A stretch of DNA of 64,000 nucleotides from Chitinophaga hostae. Lineage in GTDB: Bacteria; Bacteroidota; Bacteroidia; Chitinophagales; Chitinophagaceae. Shown here piece after piece: positions 34,749-43,499 of this stretch (position 1 is the first letter of the stretch; every line of letters begins with the position of its first letter). Location: NCBI RefSeq assembly GCF_018224885.1, contig NZ_JAGTXB010000024.1, positions 62,001 through 126,000 of the forward strand, in the 5' to 3' direction. The notes below the pieces were generated by a model. The model searched no databases, was not told the origin of the DNA, and saw only the letters and a program-made list of their open reading frames with translations. The position numbers were made by a program, and so were the translations under genes.

Positions 34749-35693
34749 TTATTTTAATAAGGCTTCTTTAAAGTACTCGTAAGTGATCTTTAAACCTTCC
34801 TGTCTGCCTACTTTCGGTTCCCATCCTAACAGGGTGCGGGCTTTGGTGATATCCGGCTGCCGCTGCTTTGGATCATCTTTAGGTAACGGATGGTAAACAA
34901 TTTTTTGTTTAGAACCTGTTAAGGCAATGATTTCTTCCGCAAACTGGTTCAGGGTAATTTCCTGTGGATTTCCAATGTTCACGGGCAAATGATAATCACT
35001 TAGCAATAAACGGTAGATGCCTTCCACAAGATCATCCACATAGCAGAAGGAACGTGTTTGGCTGCCATCGCCAAATACGGTGAGGTCCTGGCCATTCAGC
35101 GCCTGACTCATAAATGCCGGCAAAGCGCGGCCATCATTCAGTCGCATGCGCGGACCATAAGTATTGAAGATACGTATGATACGGGTTTCCACACCATGGA
35201 AGTTGTGATAAGCCATGGTAATAGATTCGAGGAACCTTTTCGCTTCATCATATACTCCTCTTGGGCCCACCGGGTTTACGTTGCCCCAGTATTCTTCCGG
35301 TTGCGGATGCACATTGGGATCACCATATACTTCGGAAGTAGAAGCTACCAGGATGCGCGCTTTTTTTTCTTTTGCCAGTCCAAGCAGGTTGTGTGTACCC
35401 AAAGAGCCTACTTTCAGTGTTTGAATAGGCATTTTCAGGTAATCGATCGGACTGGCGGGTGATGCGAAATTTAGTATATAATCCAGTTTTCCGGGAACAT
35501 GTACAAACTTGGTCACATCGTGGTGGTAATATTCAAACTCCGGTAGAGGAAAAAGATGTTCGATGTTTTTGATATTACCGGTAAGAAGATTGTCCATGCC
35601 TATTACATGGAAGCCTTCCTTTATAAAGCGGTCGCAGAGGTGAGAACCGAGAAACCCGGCAGCTCCGGCGATGAGTATTCTTTTCTTTTCCAT
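34749..35693 (-). CDS. UDP-glucuronate decarboxylase (UDP-xylose synthase) type SDR
   Basis: 314 residues. GAAGFLGSH binds NAD. ILNFASPASPIDY, STSEVYGDP, the catalytic YDEAKR, IFNTYGPRM and DGSQTRSFCYVDD together are the pattern of UXS enzymes, which turn UDP-glucuronate into UDP-xylose. The upstream neighbour is UDP-glucose dehydrogenase, which makes UDP-glucuronate, so the two steps are adjacent (gap 16 bp). A UDP-4-keto-arabinose product is a less likely alternative. Confidence 0.93.
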   Translation of the reverse strand: MEKKRILIAGAAGFLGSHLCDRFIKEGFHVIGMDNLLTGNIKNIEHLFPLPEFEYYHHDVTKFVHVPGKLDYILNFASPASPIDYLKMPIQTLKVGSLGTHNLLGLAKEKKARILVASTSEVYGDPNVHPQPEEYWGNVNPVGPRGVYDEAKRFLESITMAYHNFHGVETRIIRIFNTYGPRMRLNDGRALPAFMSQALNGQDLTVFGDGSQTRSFCYVDDLVEGIYRLLLSDYHLPVNIGNPQEITLNQFAEEIIALTGSKQKIVYHPLPKDDPKQRQPDITKARTLLGWEPKVGRQEGLKITYEYFKEALLK

Positions 35694-35709
35694 ATATCAG
35701 GTATAAGTG

Positions 35710-37023
35710 TTAGAGGATAGCAGGCATACGTCCCACGCTTTCATAATGGTAGCCCAGTTCCTTCATACGCGTTACTTCGAAAAGATTTCTGCCGTCGAAA
35801 ATAGCACGGTGTTTTAAGCTGGAAGAAATTCTGTTGAAATCGGGTGTTCTGAACACGCTCCATTCTGTAGCAATGATCAATGCATCTGCATTTTCCAGGC
35901 AATTATACTGATGTTCAGCATAAATAATTTTATCCCCCAATACCTGTTTCACGTTACTCATGGCTTCCGGGTCAAAAACGCTGACAGTAGCACCTTCTGC
36001 AAGCAGGGCTTCTATAATATATAACGCCGGTGCTTCCCGGATATCATCTGTGTTCGGCTTAAATGCCAGTCCCCACAAGGCAAAGTGTTTACCCTTCAGA
36101 TCGTCGTTAAAGAAGCCTTTTATTTTCGGTAATAAAAATAATTTCTGCTTCTCGTTTACATCCATGACCGCATTCAGTATTTTAAAATCGTACGCCGCAT
36201 CTTCGGAGGATTTTACCAATGCCTGCACGTCTTTCGGGAAACAACTTCCCCCGTAGCCAATTCCCGGGAAAAGGAAGCGTTTGCCGATACGGTCATCGCT
36301 GCCGATACCTCTGCGCACCATATCTACATCGGCGCCGAGTTTTTCACAGAGCACGGCTATTTCGTTCATAAACGAAATTTTGGTCGCCAGGAAAGAATTG
36401 GCTGCATACTTGGTCAGTTCTGCAGATTTTTCGTCCATGAAAAGGATCGGGTTACCCTGCCTTACAAAAGGGGCGTACAGTTCGCCCATCACTTTGCGTG
36501 CCCTTTCAGACATGGTGCCAATTACCACTCTGTCTGGTTTCATAAAATCATCTACCGCCACTCCTTCCCGTAGAAATTCGGGATTGGATACAACATCGAA
36601 CGGGGTGGTGCAATGAGCAGCAATAGCAGCCGTTACTTTTTCTGCGGTGCCTACAGGTACGGTGCTTTTGTCGACAATCACTTTGTAGTCAGTCATGATC
36701 TTACCCAAATGTGTGGCTACATTCAACACAAAAGAGAGATCCGCTGCGCCGTCTGCTCCCGGAGGAGTAGGTAATGCCAGGAAAATTACTTCCGCATCCT
36801 TAATACCTTCTTCCAGGCTGGTAGTAAAAAACAAACGCTCTTCCTTGAGGTTACGTTCAAATAGTTTTTCCAACCCGGGTTCATAAATGGTGATCTGACC
36901 CGCTGACAGCTTTTTTACTTTGTTGGCATCAATGTCTACGCAGGTGACATCATTTCCTGTTTCGGCAAAACAGGTACCTGTTACGAGTCCTACGTAACCG
37001 GTACCTACTACTGTAATCTTCAT
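35710..37023 (-). CDS. ugd: UDP-glucose 6-dehydrogenase
   Basis: 437 residues. The N-terminal Rossmann motif GTGYVGLVTG, the hinge with GIGYGGSCFPKDVQALVKSS containing the catalytic Cys, and ALWGLAFKPNTDDIREAP near the C-terminal domain are diagnostic. It oxidises UDP-glucose twice to UDP-glucuronate. Its ATG overlaps the stop of the aminotransferase gene (4-bp ATGA overlap), which implies translational coupling. Confidence 0.97.
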   Translation of the reverse strand: MKITVVGTGYVGLVTGTCFAETGNDVTCVDIDANKVKKLSAGQITIYEPGLEKLFERNLKEERLFFTTSLEEGIKDAEVIFLALPTPPGADGAADLSFVLNVATHLGKIMTDYKVIVDKSTVPVGTAEKVTAAIAAHCTTPFDVVSNPEFLREGVAVDDFMKPDRVVIGTMSERARKVMGELYAPFVRQGNPILFMDEKSAELTKYAANSFLATKISFMNEIAVLCEKLGADVDMVRRGIGSDDRIGKRFLFPGIGYGGSCFPKDVQALVKSSEDAAYDFKILNAVMDVNEKQKLFLLPKIKGFFNDDLKGKHFALWGLAFKPNTDDIREAPALYIIEALLAEGATVSVFDPEAMSNVKQVLGDKIIYAEHQYNCLENADALIIATEWSVFRTPDFNRISSSLKHRAIFDGRNLFEVTRMKELGYHYESVGRMPAIL

Positions 37024-38159
37024 GTTGGGGGATTGTTTAAAAATGATTTAACGGACTGGATAATGTGTTCCAGTTGATCGGGATCCATTTCAGTGTGTAT
37101 TGGCAAGGAAATCACCTTAGTGGTGAGATTATCGGTTACTGGGAGATTATATGCGGCGCCGCCGAAGTCCTCGAACATTTTCTGGCGGTGGCCGGGAACA
37201 GGATAGTAAATCATGGCAGGCACTCCTTTTGTTGACAGGTACTGCTGCAATTCGTTTCTATCGGCTCCGTTCAGTTGAAGTGTATATTGGTGAAACACAT
37301 GATAGCTATAGGGGGCACGGTAAGGCGTTGTAATCTGCGGGATACCGGCAAAGGCCGCATCATATGCATCGGCTACTGCACGACGCGCTGCAATGTATTC
37401 GTCGAGTAATGGCAACTTAATATTCAATACCGCTGCCTGCACAGAATCCAGGCGGGAATTGCAACCTACCACATCGTGATAGTAGCGGGCCGACTGGCCG
37501 TGATTGGCCACCATACGGAGTTTAGCTGCCAGCTCATCGTCGTTGGTAAATATTGCGCCGCCATCACCATAGCAGCCCAGGTTTTTGGAAGGGAAAAATG
37601 AAGTACAGCCAATATGTCCAATGGCGCCAGCCTTCTTTTTTGAACCATCTTTAAAGGTATAGTCCGCACCAATCGCCTGCGCATTGTCTTCAATCACATA
37701 CAGGTTGTGTTTTGCTGCCAGTGCCATCAATGGCTCCATATCCGCCACATGACCATACAGATGTACGGGCACGATCGCTTTGGTTTTTGGCGTGATGGCT
37801 TTTTCGATCGCTGCTACATCCAGGCAATAGGTTTGGGGATCTACGTCCACAAAAACCGGTTTCAGATGTAACAGGGCAATTACTTCTGCAGTAGCTATAA
37901 AAGTAAAAGAAGGAGTAATTACTTCATCACCAGGTTCCAGTCCGAGCGCCATCATGGCAATTTGAAGGGCGTCAGTTCCATTGGCGCAGGGTATCACATG
38001 CTTGGATCCCAGGTACGTTTGTAAGTCTCCGGCAAATTTTTGCACCGCACCGCCGTTAATAAAGGCGGAGTTTTCCAGCACTTCCCCGATGGCTGCATCT
38101 ACCTGTGATTTAATCTTCGTATACTGGCGTTTCAAGTCCACCATCTGAATAGGAACCAT
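37020..38159 (-). CDS. DegT/DnrJ/EryC1/StrS-family sugar aminotransferase
   Basis: 379 residues from ATG 38159 (MVPIQMVDLKRQY). The longer frame starts at a TTG inside the promoter element. PLP-fold signatures are CANGTDALQIAM, VHLYGHVADM, EDNAQAIGA and the lysine in FFPSKNLGCYGDGGA that binds PLP. Members transfer an amino group to nucleotide-linked keto sugars for surface polysaccharides. First gene of the nucleotide-sugar cluster; its own promoter is back-to-back with that of waaA. The exact sugar is unknown. Confidence 0.93.
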   Translation of the reverse strand: MVPIQMVDLKRQYTKIKSQVDAAIGEVLENSAFINGGAVQKFAGDLQTYLGSKHVIPCANGTDALQIAMMALGLEPGDEVITPSFTFIATAEVIALLHLKPVFVDVDPQTYCLDVAAIEKAITPKTKAIVPVHLYGHVADMEPLMALAAKHNLYVIEDNAQAIGADYTFKDGSKKKAGAIGHIGCTSFFPSKNLGCYGDGGAIFTNDDELAAKLRMVANHGQSARYYHDVVGCNSRLDSVQAAVLNIKLPLLDEYIAARRAVADAYDAAFAGIPQITTPYRAPYSYHVFHQYTLQLNGADRNELQQYLSTKGVPAMIYYPVPGHRQKMFEDFGGAAYNLPVTDNLTTKVISLPIHTEMDPDQLEHIIQSVKSFLNNPPT

Positions 38160-38192
38160 ATGATCGTATATTTTTATTTTGTTTAAAGTGTG

Positions 38193-38200
38193 CAAATTTA
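38193..38200 (-). promoter_or_regulatory. -7 promoter element of the nucleotide-sugar cluster
   Basis: TAAATTTG on the minus strand matches TAnnTTTG, 34 bp upstream of the start at 38159. It is back-to-back with the rightward element at 38225-38232, 24 bp apart. Confidence 0.55.
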
Positions 38201-38224
38201 CAAATTTTGGGATTGGCTGGGGAT

Positions 38225-38232
38225 TATCTTTG
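38225..38232 (+). promoter_or_regulatory. -7 promoter element of waaA
   Basis: TATCTTTG, exact consensus match, 36 bp upstream of the start. TTTG at 38206-38209 is present but only 15 nt away, so the -33 assignment is uncertain. Confidence 0.6.
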
Positions 38233-38268
38233 CATTCAACTGAAAATTAAGTAAAAGTACGCAGGAGA

Positions 38269-39531
38269 ATGATAGCAACGGGAATTTATAATGCAGGGCT
38301 TCAATTATACCATGCCGGGGTCCGCCTGGCCGCGCTGGCAGGAAAAACGAAGGCCCGGCGCTGGCTCAAAGGCAGAGAGCACTGGGCATCACGCATGCGT
38401 GCGGATGGCATCGGCCAAACACCGGTGATATGGATCCATGCCGCTTCCCTGGGCGAATTTGAACAGGGCAGGCCCGTGCTGGAAGCCATCCGTACCACCT
38501 GGCCGTCCTATAAAATTTTATTAACATTTTTTTCTCCCTCCGGATATGAGGTGCGGAAAGATTATAAGGGAGCAGATTATGTATACTATCTTCCCCTCGA
38601 TACCCGCCGCAATGCCCGTGAATTCCTGGATATTGTACAGCCCGCATTGGCCATTTTTATAAAATATGAATTCTGGTATCATTACCTCACGGCATTGTAT
38701 ACACGTAATATCCCCACCCTGCTGGTGTCGGGGATCTTTCGTAACGACCAGGTGTTTTTCAAGGGTTATGGTGGTATGTTCCGCCGGCTTTTAGAACAGC
38801 TGACACATATTTTTGTGCAAAACGAGGCCTCCCTGGCGCTCCTGCAAGGAATTGGCCTGCAGAACTCGAGCATTAGCGGGGATACGCGTTTCGACCGGGT
38901 GTCGGCCCTGTTATCGGAGCAAACGGCATTGCAGGAAATAGCTGCTTTTGGTGCAGGCGTAAGACTGGTAGTAGCCGGCAGTACCTGGCCGTCCGATGAA
39001 AAGATGCTGAGCGACTGGTGGAAAGAAAACGAAGAAAAAGAGGTGAAACTGATCATCGCACCCCACGAAATTCACCAGGCACATATCGGGGCCATCAGCG
39101 CACTTTTTCCCGGTGCGGTAACCTATTCCTCTCTGAAACAGGGTGCGGGTGCAGGTTCAGATGTGTTGATCATCGATAATATCGGGATGCTTACAGCGCT
39201 GTACCGATATGCTACTATTGCCTACGTAGGTGGGGGGCTTGAAAAGGGGGGCATCCACAATATCCTGGAGCCGGCAGTGTACAGCAAGCCGGTCATCATT
39301 GGACCCGTATTCGAAAAGTATTTTGAAGCCGTAGAACTGGTGGCGGCAGGAGGCGCCCTGGTAGTGCATAATTACCGTAACCTGCATACCTATACGGAGA
39401 TGCTGCTCGCCAACACGGATGTTTATGATAAAACAGCCACCATAGCGAGAAACTATGTGGCGGCTAATACCGGCGCCACACAGAAAGTAGTGCATTATAT
39501 TCAGGAAAAACGCTTCTTAAGTAAAGCGTAG
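38269..39531 (+). CDS. waaA: 3-deoxy-D-manno-octulosonic acid (Kdo) transferase
   Basis: 420 residues, the length of WaaA/KdtA. A GT-B glycosyltransferase with the N-terminal PVIWIHAASLGEFEQGRPVL segment, LLTFFSPSGYEVR, the FIKYEFWYHYL motif, and the C-terminal donor site SSDEK-like region through PHEIH, YVGGGLEKGGIHNILEPA. It attaches Kdo to lipid A precursor at the inner membrane. The last 31 bp overlap the 3' end of the converging hypothetical gene. Confidence 0.96.
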   Translation: MIATGIYNAGLQLYHAGVRLAALAGKTKARRWLKGREHWASRMRADGIGQTPVIWIHAASLGEFEQGRPVLEAIRTTWPSYKILLTFFSPSGYEVRKDYKGADYVYYLPLDTRRNAREFLDIVQPALAIFIKYEFWYHYLTALYTRNIPTLLVSGIFRNDQVFFKGYGGMFRRLLEQLTHIFVQNEASLALLQGIGLQNSSISGDTRFDRVSALLSEQTALQEIAAFGAGVRLVVAGSTWPSDEKMLSDWWKENEEKEVKLIIAPHEIHQAHIGAISALFPGAVTYSSLKQGAGAGSDVLIIDNIGMLTALYRYATIAYVGGGLEKGGIHNILEPAVYSKPVIIGPVFEKYFEAVELVAAGGALVVHNYRNLHTYTEMLLANTDVYDKTATIARNYVAANTGATQKVVHYIQEKRFLSKA

Positions 39532-40619
39532 AAGTGCTGTACCAGGTGATGGTCGTCTTGCCAGCCCTGTATAATTTTTATTTCGCGTTGTATCCAGTAG
39601 TCTGCTTCCTGCAGGTTACCGCATTCGTTGATGGTTTTAATGGAACGTTCATAAAGATCCCGGTCGCCCCTGAACAGCTCCTGGATAAACTGGTATTTAT
39701 CGTTGATGCCAATGGCTGAGCGGAGATCCTTAATAGGCATATCTCCCAGCTTCTGGGCCACTTCTACCTGTTGTTGGCGGAGGCGGTCGTTCAGCGATGT
39801 AGCATTGTTATTATTGCCTACCAGGTCGTTCAGGTCTTTCCGGAGTTCGCCGGTGTTACCATTTGCATGACCGTTGTTATACGCAGGAATATCGTCGAAA
39901 AGCGTAGCTGGCCTGTGTTTCTCTGCCGACGGCTGATTGGCTGCCAGCGTAGGAATGGGCTGTGCGGTAACTACCGGTTCCGGTTTGGGCGGCACAAGGT
40001 CCGCTGCCGGCGGTGTTTCCGCTGCGATGAACGGAATCGTTTCCTGGGGCGTAACAGGCGCCGGTTCATAGGCAACAGCCGGGGGATTATTGGCCGCCGG
40101 TGTTGCAGTTGGAGGCAATACCTGGTTTGCCGGCAATGGAGCGGTATGCTCTGCTGCCTTGGCTGCCCGGGTATTGATATCTTCCGAAGGAGTAAAATTA
40201 TTATTGGTCGTATTGCCGTTGAACCTTGCTGCGCGGGTGTTGATATCTTCCTGCGTCTCCCGGGGATCCATGCCGGCCGGTTGGCTGTGCTGCTGCACTG
40301 TAGGGGCCACCGTTGCTTCCACCGGTTTATTTTCCGGTTTTACTTCCACGGTTGCCGGAGGCGCGGGCGGTTTATTTGATGGTAATGTTGTAGTTTGCGC
40401 CGCGGTACTTGCCGGCATACTTACCGTTACCGGTGATTGTGCGGGCATTATTACCGCAATATTGCTCTGGGAAGATTGTACCTGTTGCTGATGTAGTTTA
40501 TTACGTGCATGTAACACCTCAGCCTGCAGCAATTGCGCATAATACGAAATTGCCGAAAGGTCTGCCCCGGAATTTTTTAATTCCTGAAGTTTTTCAATTA
40601 ATGCATTAATTTTTTCCAT
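39501..40619 (-). CDS. Conserved Bacteroidota-type hypothetical protein with Pro/Ala-rich linker
   Basis: 372 residues, no signal peptide. The N-terminal helix pair (MEKINALIEKLQELKNSGAD, ISYYAQLLQAEVLHARNKLH) leads into a long low-complexity linker rich in Pro, Ala, Thr and Asn (about 60-270). The linker carries two copies of EDINTRAA. The C-terminal 90 residues are compact and well ordered (LNDRLRQQQVEVAQKLGDMP, IKDLRSAIGINDKYQFIQEL, FRGDRDLYE). The end overlaps waaA by 31 bp on the opposite strand. Function unknown; the fold suggests a protein-interaction role. Confidence 0.8.
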   Translation of the reverse strand: MEKINALIEKLQELKNSGADLSAISYYAQLLQAEVLHARNKLHQQQVQSSQSNIAVIMPAQSPVTVSMPASTAAQTTTLPSNKPPAPPATVEVKPENKPVEATVAPTVQQHSQPAGMDPRETQEDINTRAARFNGNTTNNNFTPSEDINTRAAKAAEHTAPLPANQVLPPTATPAANNPPAVAYEPAPVTPQETIPFIAAETPPAADLVPPKPEPVVTAQPIPTLAANQPSAEKHRPATLFDDIPAYNNGHANGNTGELRKDLNDLVGNNNNATSLNDRLRQQQVEVAQKLGDMPIKDLRSAIGINDKYQFIQELFRGDRDLYERSIKTINECGNLQEADYWIQREIKIIQGWQDDHHLVQHFYALLKKRFS

Positions 40620-40709
40620 GCCTTAATTGTTAACGGGTGAATGATGGAAATTATTTTATTTTCATAAAATTAGAATATTTTAATTAATTAATAATCAAAT
40701 TAGTATAAT

Positions 40710-41282
40710 ATGTTTATTGAACCTTCTCTTGCAGGAGGGCGGAGGGGCTGGATCGAAGTAATTTGCGGCTCTATGTTTTCGGGAAAAACCGAAGAACTGA
40801 TCCGCCGGCTCAAACGGGTACGCATCGCCAATTTAAAGGTGGAAATATTCAAACCTGCGATGGATACCCGTTATGCTGAAGATAGCATCACATCGCACGA
40901 TGAAAATAGAATTATTTCCACGACGATAGAAAACTCCCAGCAAATATTATTGCTGGCCCAGGACGTAGATGTAGTGGGGATTGACGAGGCCCAGTTTTTT
41001 GATGACGAGTTGCCGAATGTATGTGATCAGCTGGCATTGCGCGGGGTGCGGGTGATCATTGCCGGGCTGGACATGGATTTTACCGGCAAGCCTTTCGGGC
41101 AGATGCCTTTCCTGCTGGCGAAAGCAGACTATATTACCAAGTTACATGCGATCTGCGTGAAGTGTGGCCATATTGCCAATTATTCCTATCGTAAATCGGC
41201 TTCGAAAGAAACATTGTTGGTCGGCGAAAAAGACCTGTATGAGCCTAGATGCAGGCATTGCTACTATGAGCAGGTTCCCTGA
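40710..41282 (+). CDS. tdk: Thymidine kinase
   Basis: 190 residues, class II thymidine kinase. P-loop GSMFSGKTEELIRRLKR, the DEAQFFD Walker B/lasso region, AGLDMDFTGKPFG, and zinc-binding cysteines (CVKCG and CRHC) near the C-terminal half. It phosphorylates thymidine in the salvage pathway. It begins after an AT-rich leader and ends directly against the stop of the converging GtrA gene with no spacer. Confidence 0.97.
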   Translation: MFIEPSLAGGRRGWIEVICGSMFSGKTEELIRRLKRVRIANLKVEIFKPAMDTRYAEDSITSHDENRIISTTIENSQQILLLAQDVDVVGIDEAQFFDDELPNVCDQLALRGVRVIIAGLDMDFTGKPFGQMPFLLAKADYITKLHAICVKCGHIANYSYRKSASKETLLVGEKDLYEPRCRHCYYEQVP

Positions 41283-41768
41283 TCAGAGCTGTTGTTGTTT
41301 TACTTTAAAGGTGAATTTCTTTTGCGTGAGATAGCTGAAAGTAACTACCAGTGCGGTAGTACATATTTTTCCGATGGTAGGATAAAAGTGCAGCTGGTCT
41401 ACAAACAGCTTCATGAGTACATAGTTCAGCATAATACAGATGCCTACCAGTACAAAGTAACGAAACAGTTGCACACGGCCCCGCAGGTTGGAATCCGAGA
41501 ATACCACATATTTACTCAGCAGAAAGCCGGTGGGGAAAGTAACAGCCATAGACATGAACAGGGCAGCGATATGCGCGCTCATGTTAAAAAAGACCAGGTG
41601 AACCATTTGCTGATGCAGCACAAAATTGTAGCACACAAAGTACAGGAATATGTCCAGCGCCGTATTACCACCCCCGCACGCAAGATAGCGGAAGGTTTGC
41701 CAGGGCATCACCTTCGAAAAGGGCTGATAGAAGAATTTGAGTATCTGTAATATGGCGTCGCGTAACAT
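41283..41768 (-). CDS. GtrA-like membrane protein
   Basis: 161 residues from ATG 41768 (MLRDAILQILKFF); the longer frame adds an unlikely basic leader. Four hydrophobic helices follow, with FRYLACGGGNTALDIFLYF at the first and FPTGFLLSKYVVF, RYFVLVGICIMLNYVLMKLF and FSYLTQKKFTF later, the standard GtrA pattern. Such proteins help move lipid-linked sugars across the inner membrane. It is 76 bp downstream of biotin carboxylase. Confidence 0.9.
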   Translation of the reverse strand: MLRDAILQILKFFYQPFSKVMPWQTFRYLACGGGNTALDIFLYFVCYNFVLHQQMVHLVFFNMSAHIAALFMSMAVTFPTGFLLSKYVVFSDSNLRGRVQLFRYFVLVGICIMLNYVLMKLFVDQLHFYPTIGKICTTALVVTFSYLTQKKFTFKVKQQQL

Positions 41769-41844
41769 AATCAAAATTGGCGCAAAGTTATACGTTTTCC
41801 CGTTTTTCGGAAATACTTTAATGAAAGTTAACAACTGTTTGGGC

Positions 41845-43335
41845 TTACCTTAACATATTCCTTTTTTTCCATGCGGAAGTTGAGGTGGAATTACCGGTAG
41901 CTGCTTCCTGTAAAGTTATATTGTTTTGCTGCCATACGTACGCAGCCAGTATGGCAGCGAGTTTATCCACATCGGCAGATTCCGCTTGCAAGGCTTGCGG
42001 TGTAAAATATTTGCTGATAAAATTGGTGTCGAAATTTCCTTCAATAAAGGCAGGTTGTTGCAAAGCCCACTGGCCAAAAGGAAGGGTGGTTCTGATGCCC
42101 TTTACCTGGTATTCTGCGATGGCACGCATCAGGCGAAACCTGGCTTCTTCCCGGTTACTGCCCCAGGCAATGAGTTTGGCGATCATCGGATCATAATAAA
42201 TCGGAATATCCATTCCCTGTTCATAACCGTCGTCTACCCTTACGCCATAACCCTGCGGCCGGATGTAGGTCTCCAGTTTACCGGTATCCGGTAAGAAGTT
42301 GTTGGCAGGATCTTCAGCACAAATACGTAATTCAATAGCGTGGCCGTTGATTTTAAGACTTTCCTGGGTAAAGGACAATTGTTCCCCCCTGGCTATTTTG
42401 ATCTGCTCTTTTACGAGATCCAGACCGGTAATCAGTTCTGTAACCGGATGCTCCACCTGTAACCGCGTGTTCATTTCCAGGAAGTAGAAGTTAAGGTGCT
42501 CATCTACCAGGAACTCTACCGTACCGGCGCCATAGTAGTTGCAGGCTTTCGCTACATCTACCGCACATTGGCCCATGGCCGTGCGGATGGCCGGTGTTAA
42601 ACAGGACGAGGGTGCTTCTTCGATCAGTTTCTGGTGGCGCCGCTGTATCGAACATTCTCTTTCAAATAAATAAACGCAGTTGCCATGGTGGTCGCCCAGC
42701 ACCTGTATTTCTATATGTCGGGGTGATCCCACATATTTTTCAATGAATACGGCATCATCACCAAATGCACTCAGGGCTTCACTTTTAGCCATCCTGATCT
42801 GTTCATCCAGTTCCTCCGGGTTGTTTACTACCCGCATACCTTTACCACCACCACCTGCAGATGCTTTGATGAGAATGGGGAAACCGGTTTTCTGCACTAC
42901 CTCGCGGGCTTCTTCCACACTGCGCAACGGCGTTTCCGTGCCGGGGACCATGGGTACCCCAAATTTTTGCGCCGCCTGTTTGGCCGCCAGTTTACTACCC
43001 ATCACTTCAATAGAAGCGGCGGAAGGACCAATAAAAGTAATGCCTGCATCTGTTACCTGTTGAGCAAAACGGGCATTTTCACTCAAAAATCCATAACCGG
43101 GATGAATACCATCTGCTCCTTTTTCCTTTGCCACCGCTATGATCTTTTCGCCCAATAAATAGGATTGATTCGAAGGGGCCGGACCTATACAAACCGCTTC
43201 ATCTGCATATTGTACAAATGGCATGGTACGATCAGCCTCGGAGTATACCGCTACCGTTTTTATTCCCATTTCACGGGCAGAACGCATAATACGCAATGCT
43301 ATTTCTCCACGATTGGCAACCAGAATTTTATTCAT
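41845..43335 (-). CDS. accC: Biotin carboxylase (acetyl- or acyl-CoA carboxylase subunit)
   Basis: 496 residues with the complete ATP-grasp biotin carboxylase: KILVANRGEIALRIMRSARE, GIHPGYGFLSENARFAQ, the glycine-rich KASAGGGGKGMRVV, EKYVGSPRHIEIQ, FLEMNTRLQVEHPVTE and RICAEDP. It carboxylates biotin on a carrier protein with ATP and bicarbonate. No accB or carboxyltransferase gene is adjacent, so it could serve acetyl-CoA or a propionyl-type carboxylase. A palindrome separates it from the divergent ccmB gene. Confidence 0.95.
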   Translation of the reverse strand: MNKILVANRGEIALRIMRSAREMGIKTVAVYSEADRTMPFVQYADEAVCIGPAPSNQSYLLGEKIIAVAKEKGADGIHPGYGFLSENARFAQQVTDAGITFIGPSAASIEVMGSKLAAKQAAQKFGVPMVPGTETPLRSVEEAREVVQKTGFPILIKASAGGGGKGMRVVNNPEELDEQIRMAKSEALSAFGDDAVFIEKYVGSPRHIEIQVLGDHHGNCVYLFERECSIQRRHQKLIEEAPSSCLTPAIRTAMGQCAVDVAKACNYYGAGTVEFLVDEHLNFYFLEMNTRLQVEHPVTELITGLDLVKEQIKIARGEQLSFTQESLKINGHAIELRICAEDPANNFLPDTGKLETYIRPQGYGVRVDDGYEQGMDIPIYYDPMIAKLIAWGSNREEARFRLMRAIAEYQVKGIRTTLPFGQWALQQPAFIEGNFDTNFISKYFTPQALQAESADVDKLAAILAAYVWQQNNITLQEAATGNSTSTSAWKKRNMLR

Positions 43336-43370
43336 TACTATTTTTTATGGACGGGCTAATATAGTTATTT

Positions 43371-43487
43371 GATAGCAGAAAGCGGAAAGCAGAAAGCAAA
43401 AAGCTATGAAAGGGATGGCTCATTCGCTAAATCATCCACTCCGCCAGCTTTTTGCTTTCTGCTTTCTGCTTTCTCCTTTTTGCTATC
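43371..43487. repeat. Palindrome built of AGAAAGC heptamers
   Basis: Left arm 43371-43405 and right arm 43446-43487 share a 21-bp perfect core (GAAAGCAGAAAGC then AAAAAGCT and its complement) plus GATAGCA/TGCTATC at the ends. The arms consist of tandem AGAAAGC units. The right end contains the ccmB -7 element TATCTTTG. Confidence 0.85.
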
Positions 43488-43491
43488 TTTG
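43484..43491 (+). promoter_or_regulatory. -7 promoter element of ccmB inside a palindrome arm
   Basis: TATCTTTG, exact consensus match only 8 bp before the start codon at 43500, predicting an almost leaderless mRNA. No TTTG at the usual -33 distance. Confidence 0.5.
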
Positions 43492-43499
43492 CGGCGATC

